From positions 62,001 through 126,000 of the forward strand of contig CAWBZX010000024.1 of the NCBI GenBank assembly GCA_963793295.1: 64,000 bases of DNA. The letters run 5' to 3'. The stretch comes from JAHDHW01 sp963793295. GTDB lineage: Bacteria > Bacteroidota > Bacteroidia > Chitinophagales > Saprospiraceae. The stretch's first letter is position 1. Every line of letters starts with the position of its first letter. Of the stretch, positions 62,345 through 64,000 are shown piece by piece. Both the position numbers and the translations under genes were made by a program. The notes beneath the pieces are model-generated. The model ran no database searches, was not told where the DNA came from, and saw only the letters and a program-made list of their open reading frames with translations.

Positions 62345-63136
62345 CTATTCCAGTAACTCTCCCAACTTTTTTTGAAAAGTATCAAAAGTGGTAAGATTAT
62401 TATGCCCAGCTCCTTCGATGGTTGTCAAAATTGATTCATCTCCATAAATTTTAGCGAGGTTGACCGCTTGCTCATAAGGGATAAGTTCATCATTGGTACC
62501 ATGAATAATATGGACAGGGCTTTTCAGGTTCTTGATTTTTCGATCGTTATGAAAATGAAATTTTAAAAAAATGGAAACGGGGAGAAAGAAAAAACCGCGT
62601 TTTGCAACAGCATCAATGCTGGAATAAGGCGTTTCGAGTATTACAAGTTTTGCTTCAACTTTTGTAGCAAGTTCGCAAGCTACTCCCGTTCCCATTGACC
62701 TACCATAAATAACTATTTTGGAAGGATCATGACTTGCAATGATTTTATTATAAATCATCATTGCATCTTCATTCATTTTTTTTTCACTAAGAGTGCCTGT
62801 ACTTTTACCAAAAGATCGATAATCAGGCATGATGACTTCGTAATTTCTTTTTCTGAAATCTATGGCTTCATAACCCCATTTATCAAGTGCTCCTGCATTT
62901 CCATGAAAGTACAATACTAATCCTTTAGGATTTTCCGTTTTGAAATGAAGTGCGTGTATGACAGCTTCATTTACATCGAAATATAGTTCTTCAAAATTCG
63001 TAAATTGTGGAAAGTTGTAATTTTGGTTTAATTTCGTTGGATAAAAGATAAAATCTTTCTGCTTGAAATAAAGCAATAAGATCAACCCAAAATACAAAGC
63101 GATTAAAACGATTAGCACGGAAACAATTTTAAGCAT
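62345..63136 (-). CDS. Alpha/beta hydrolase, BEM46/ABHD17-like
   Basis: A 263-residue hydrolase with one N-terminal membrane segment (residues 3-25). The oxyanion region is YFHGNAGALDKWG, the nucleophile Ser lies in IYGRSMGTG, the acid in HGTNDELIP, and the His in GAGHNNLT. The family includes membrane-anchored acylprotein and lipid esterases with broad substrates. It is a single gene with no evident partner. Confidence 0.9.
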   Translation of the reverse strand: MLKIVSVLIVLIALYFGLILLLYFKQKDFIFYPTKLNQNYNFPQFTNFEELYFDVNEAVIHALHFKTENPKGLVLYFHGNAGALDKWGYEAIDFRKRNYEVIMPDYRSFGKSTGTLSEKKMNEDAMMIYNKIIASHDPSKIVIYGRSMGTGVACELATKVEAKLVILETPYSSIDAVAKRGFFFLPVSIFLKFHFHNDRKIKNLKSPVHIIHGTNDELIPYEQAVNLAKIYGDESILTTIEGAGHNNLTTFDTFQKKLGELLE

Positions 63137-63331
63137 GCGTTTCTATTTGTCTTTTCTGAGAAATTCCCGTTCAAAAATCCTGTGACTCTTAATTTGTATT
63201 GTATAATACTTGGTTATTGGTAAAAATCAATCCAATTTTTACAATAGAAATTGTATTAAAATAGCGACAAGATAAAGTTTTGCTTTTTTTAAAATAGATT
63301 AATTTGCAAATTCAATAAAGATCAGTTTAAT

Positions 63332-63739
63332 ATGAAAAAATGGTTACTTCTTTCCTTCTCCTTTCTTTCCTTTTTTTCGATTGCCCAAAATGCAATGGAA
63401 ACGGTTGTTCCTGATGAAAGATTATATGAAGTTTATGAAAGTGCTTATGTGGATGATTTGATGAAGGAAAATCCGTTTTTAATTAAAAGATGGAATTTTT
63501 ATCTGGACCATGCCTTTTTAATCGCAGATGAAATACCAGAGAAAAAGAATGATTATCCGATAGTGACTATTTCGGATATAAATCAGATAAATATTTTATT
63601 ACTTGAAAAAGAACAAAAGTTGCAGCGGGATTGGGATAAACCGATGATTTATAAAATACGTGACACTGACAAGATATTGGTTTATCATGCAGGAAAGGAC
63701 TTTACAAAATCATTAAAGAAACACTTGGGAGAAAAATAA
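63332..63739 (+). CDS. Secreted protein of unknown function
   Basis: A 135-residue exported protein (signal peptide ending IAQN, about residue 20). The mature part is short and polar: DERLYEVYESAYVDDLMKENPFLIKRWNFYLDHAFLIADEIPEKK, then DINQINILLLEKEQKL and MIYKIRDTDKILVYHAG. I do not recognise a family. It is followed 223 bases on by another exported protein gene that runs past the window, so the two could be functionally linked. Confidence 0.7.
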   Translation: MKKWLLLSFSFLSFFSIAQNAMETVVPDERLYEVYESAYVDDLMKENPFLIKRWNFYLDHAFLIADEIPEKKNDYPIVTISDINQINILLLEKEQKLQRDWDKPMIYKIRDTDKILVYHAGKDFTKSLKKHLGEK

Positions 63740-63962
63740 GATTTTGTTGTTCGGGAAAGACCTATTATGAAAATTTGTAAAATCGGTAGTTATAGGGTAT
63801 TTTTATAGTGCTTCCCGAAAGAAAATCTATCTGATTTCATTTTTCTTTTAAAGGACTTTATGTTAGACAACTATTATTAGTGCATTAATTAAGGCTATTT
63901 TAATTATTTAACCTTTTTTCTGCCAGATTACTTTTAATAACAATTAAACCAAAACCTTTGGC

Positions 63963-64000
63963 ATGGGAAGAAATATACTTCTGTTTTGCTTGCTCTTTTT
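63963..64000 (+). CDS. Start of an exported protein gene (3' truncated by window edge)
   Basis: ATG 63963 opens MGRNILLFCLLF, the hydrophobic start of a signal peptide, cut off by the end of the window. The product cannot be identified from 12 codons. An AT-rich leader without a clear -7 box precedes it. Confidence 0.5.
   Translation, partial: MGRNILLFCLLF

Overview
The window is AT-rich chromosomal DNA of a Bacteroidota bacterium, most likely a Saprospirales-type organism. Three things point there: seven or so secreted proteins carry a C-terminal type IX secretion (T9SS) sorting domain with a YPNP/FPNP-type opening; many proteins have Bacteroidota signal peptides, SprB-like repeats, PD40/OmpA and SusC-like domains; and several intergenic regions hold the Bacteroidota -7 promoter box TAnnTTTG. 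Genes are densely packed on both strands with strong hairpin terminators. I see no rRNA, CRISPR array, prophage or intact insertion sequence. One tRNA gene (Leu, CAG) is present.

Layout. 1-5.1 kb: the C-terminal end of an McrB-like AAA+ protein, then a leftward sodium symporter / GH13 alpha-glucosidase / rsgA cluster. 5.2-10.9 kb: a PD40-OmpA envelope protein, a Ycf48-like lipoprotein, a secreted C1B cysteine peptidase and an acyl-CoA dehydrogenase. 11.3-14.8 kb: two tandem secreted paralogues resembling CotH kinases, then rarA. 14.9-21.4 kb: a surface-protein locus with an octanucleotide tandem repeat, a T9SS-sorted SprB-repeat protein, an ECF sigma factor, a protein with one inner-membrane segment plus a predicted outer-membrane barrel, and two lipoproteins, one carrying an SprB-like repeat. 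21.4-25.8 kb: AlkD-like glycosylase, two NAD(P) oxidoreductases, a fatty acid hydroxylase and an SRPBCC protein. 25.9-38.1 kb: a T9SS-sorted dihaem peroxidase, a barrel protein, a dynamin-like GTPase with a WbqC protein, glycosyltransferases, a T9SS-sorted esterase, miaE, an unlisted 43-residue membrane peptide and a PIF1-type helicase.

38.5-44.7 kb: a rightward three-gene group of a lamin-tail T9SS protein, a frameshifted TonB-dependent receptor and a large OB/FN3/phospholipase-D T9SS protein, which I infer may be an extracellular nucleic-acid or phosphodiester scavenging locus. 44.8-50.1 kb: lipoproteins, an internally duplicated secreted protein, a fasciclin lipoprotein, a short second-type SecA and tRNA-Leu. 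50.2-57.1 kb: a GT39-like membrane protein, a methionine gamma-lyase-type enzyme divergent from an Lrp/AsnC regulator, an AI-2E family permease, a zinc-ribbon protein, tRNA1(Val) methyltransferase and the deleted remnant of an SLC13/DASS transporter. 57.4-64 kb: a small helix-turn-helix protein, a large helical lineage protein, a cohesin/dockerin-like T9SS protein, lipoproteins, an alpha/beta hydrolase and the first codons of another exported protein.

The strongest leads are the sigma factor / trans-envelope barrel / SprB-repeat locus at 15-21 kb and the lamin-tail / TonB receptor / PLD locus at 38-45 kb. Protein functions are read from motifs in the translations; no database search was run.
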